A stretch of 64,000 nucleotides of DNA, from assembly GCF_900128525.1 (NCBI RefSeq), contig NZ_FQTQ01000126.1, positions 1-64,000 on the forward strand, written 5' to 3'. Source of the stretch: a methanotrophic endosymbiont of Bathymodiolus puteoserpentis (Logatchev). GTDB taxonomy: Bacteria > Pseudomonadota > Gammaproteobacteria > Methylococcales > Methylomonadaceae. Each line of letters begins with the position of its first letter. Position 1 is the stretch's first letter. Under the pieces are notes generated by a model, which did no database searches, had not been told where the DNA came from, and saw only the letters and a list, made by a program, of their open reading frames with translations. Shown piece after piece: positions 63,755-64,000 of this stretch. A program made the position numbers and the translations under genes.

Positions 63755-64000
63755 ATGACGCTATTAACAGAAATGAAAGTGCCTGATGTCGGTGATGTGC
63801 ATGATATTGATGTCATTGAGGTTTTGGTTAAAGTGGGAGATGTAGTTGAAGAAGAGCAAACGGTTGCTGTTTTAGAGACTGATAAAGCCAGTATGGATTT
63901 ACCCGCTATTGCGGCAGGTGTTGTTAAGCAAGTCCATATTAGCGTAGGTGATAAAGTCAATGAAGGTTCTTTAGTGATAACTATTGAGCCAAGTTCGGCT
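63755..64000 (+). CDS. aceF: Pyruvate dehydrogenase E2 (dihydrolipoyl acetyltransferase), partial
   Basis: The first 82 codons run off the window. They encode a lipoyl domain starting MTLLTEMKVPDVGDVHDIDV with the lipoylated-lysine motif ETDKASMDLP at about residue 43-52, as in E2 proteins. The distance to aceE (14 bases) supports one operon. The catalytic and subunit-binding domains lie outside the window, so the number of lipoyl domains is unknown. Confidence 0.9.
   Translation, partial: MTLLTEMKVPDVGDVHDIDVIEVLVKVGDVVEEEQTVAVLETDKASMDLPAIAAGVVKQVHISVGDKVNEGSLVITIEPSSA

Overview
The window looks like a chromosomal segment of a gammaproteobacterium with AT-rich coding sequence. The best guess is a type I methanotroph (order Methylococcales). 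This is an inference from the gene set: an adjacent squalene monooxygenase and oxidosqualene (sterol) cyclase pair, which is rare in bacteria and known from Methylococcus-type methanotrophs; Entner-Doudoroff genes (zwf, edd, eda) next to pyruvate dehydrogenase; a long-form pyruvate kinase; and an MSHA-type pilus locus. No methane or methanol oxidation gene lies in the window, so the assignment rests on context only.

Layout. 1-6.4 kb: ADP-heptose synthesis for lipopolysaccharide (gmhA-hldE, then hldD), a frameshifted Uma2-family gene, a Met-rich multicopper oxidase and folA. 6.8-15.6 kb: a PhnA-domain protein, glnE, a DEAD-box helicase, an MJ1255-like glycosyltransferase overlapping a PAP2 phosphatase, and small membrane or exported proteins. 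15.7-21 kb: a scrap-yard of insertion sequences. A short-chain dehydrogenase gene is broken and its 3' part occurs three times. One IS4-family element is nested inside another, and the ends of an IS66 element are scattered around. 21.2-30.6 kb: dnaA (without dnaN), a complete IS66 element with an 8-bp target duplication, then mshI-mshI2-mshJ-mshK-mshL-mshM. The last gene is cut by a 67-bp perfect inverted repeat, followed by a four-gene phage-like fragment and tRNA-Ser(TGA).

31-41 kb: a SemiSWEET-like transporter, hemN, an OmpA-like protein, prfC, two permeases, a glycosyltransferase and a TPR protein. 41.4-46.8 kb: the sterol genes osc and sqmo, closely followed by apt, mutM and a DUF2288-like gene. 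47-49.9 kb: two tandem PilT/PilU-type ATPases, the second with a degenerate extra copy of its own N-terminal domain. 49.9-53 kb: a junction where a 5'-truncated pyruvate kinase gene, an IS3-family element and a beheaded type I-F CRISPR array abut; no cas genes are seen. 53-64 kb: a zinc alcohol dehydrogenase, a transposase remnant, an OmpA lipoprotein, an orphan DctP-type binding protein, then zwf, an IS66-end MITE, edd, eda, aceE and the start of aceF.

Together the housekeeping genes describe outer-envelope construction (heptose, OmpA, pili, glycosyltransferases, sterol) and a sugar-phosphate route from glucose 6-phosphate through KDPG to pyruvate and acetyl-CoA. Mobile DNA has remodelled several loci. 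The IS66 family stands out: it has a full copy beside dnaA, two end fragments, and a 132-bp non-autonomous relative inserted directly in front of the edd ribosome-binding site. The ends of the full copy and of the two fragments carry a perfect DnaA-box sequence.
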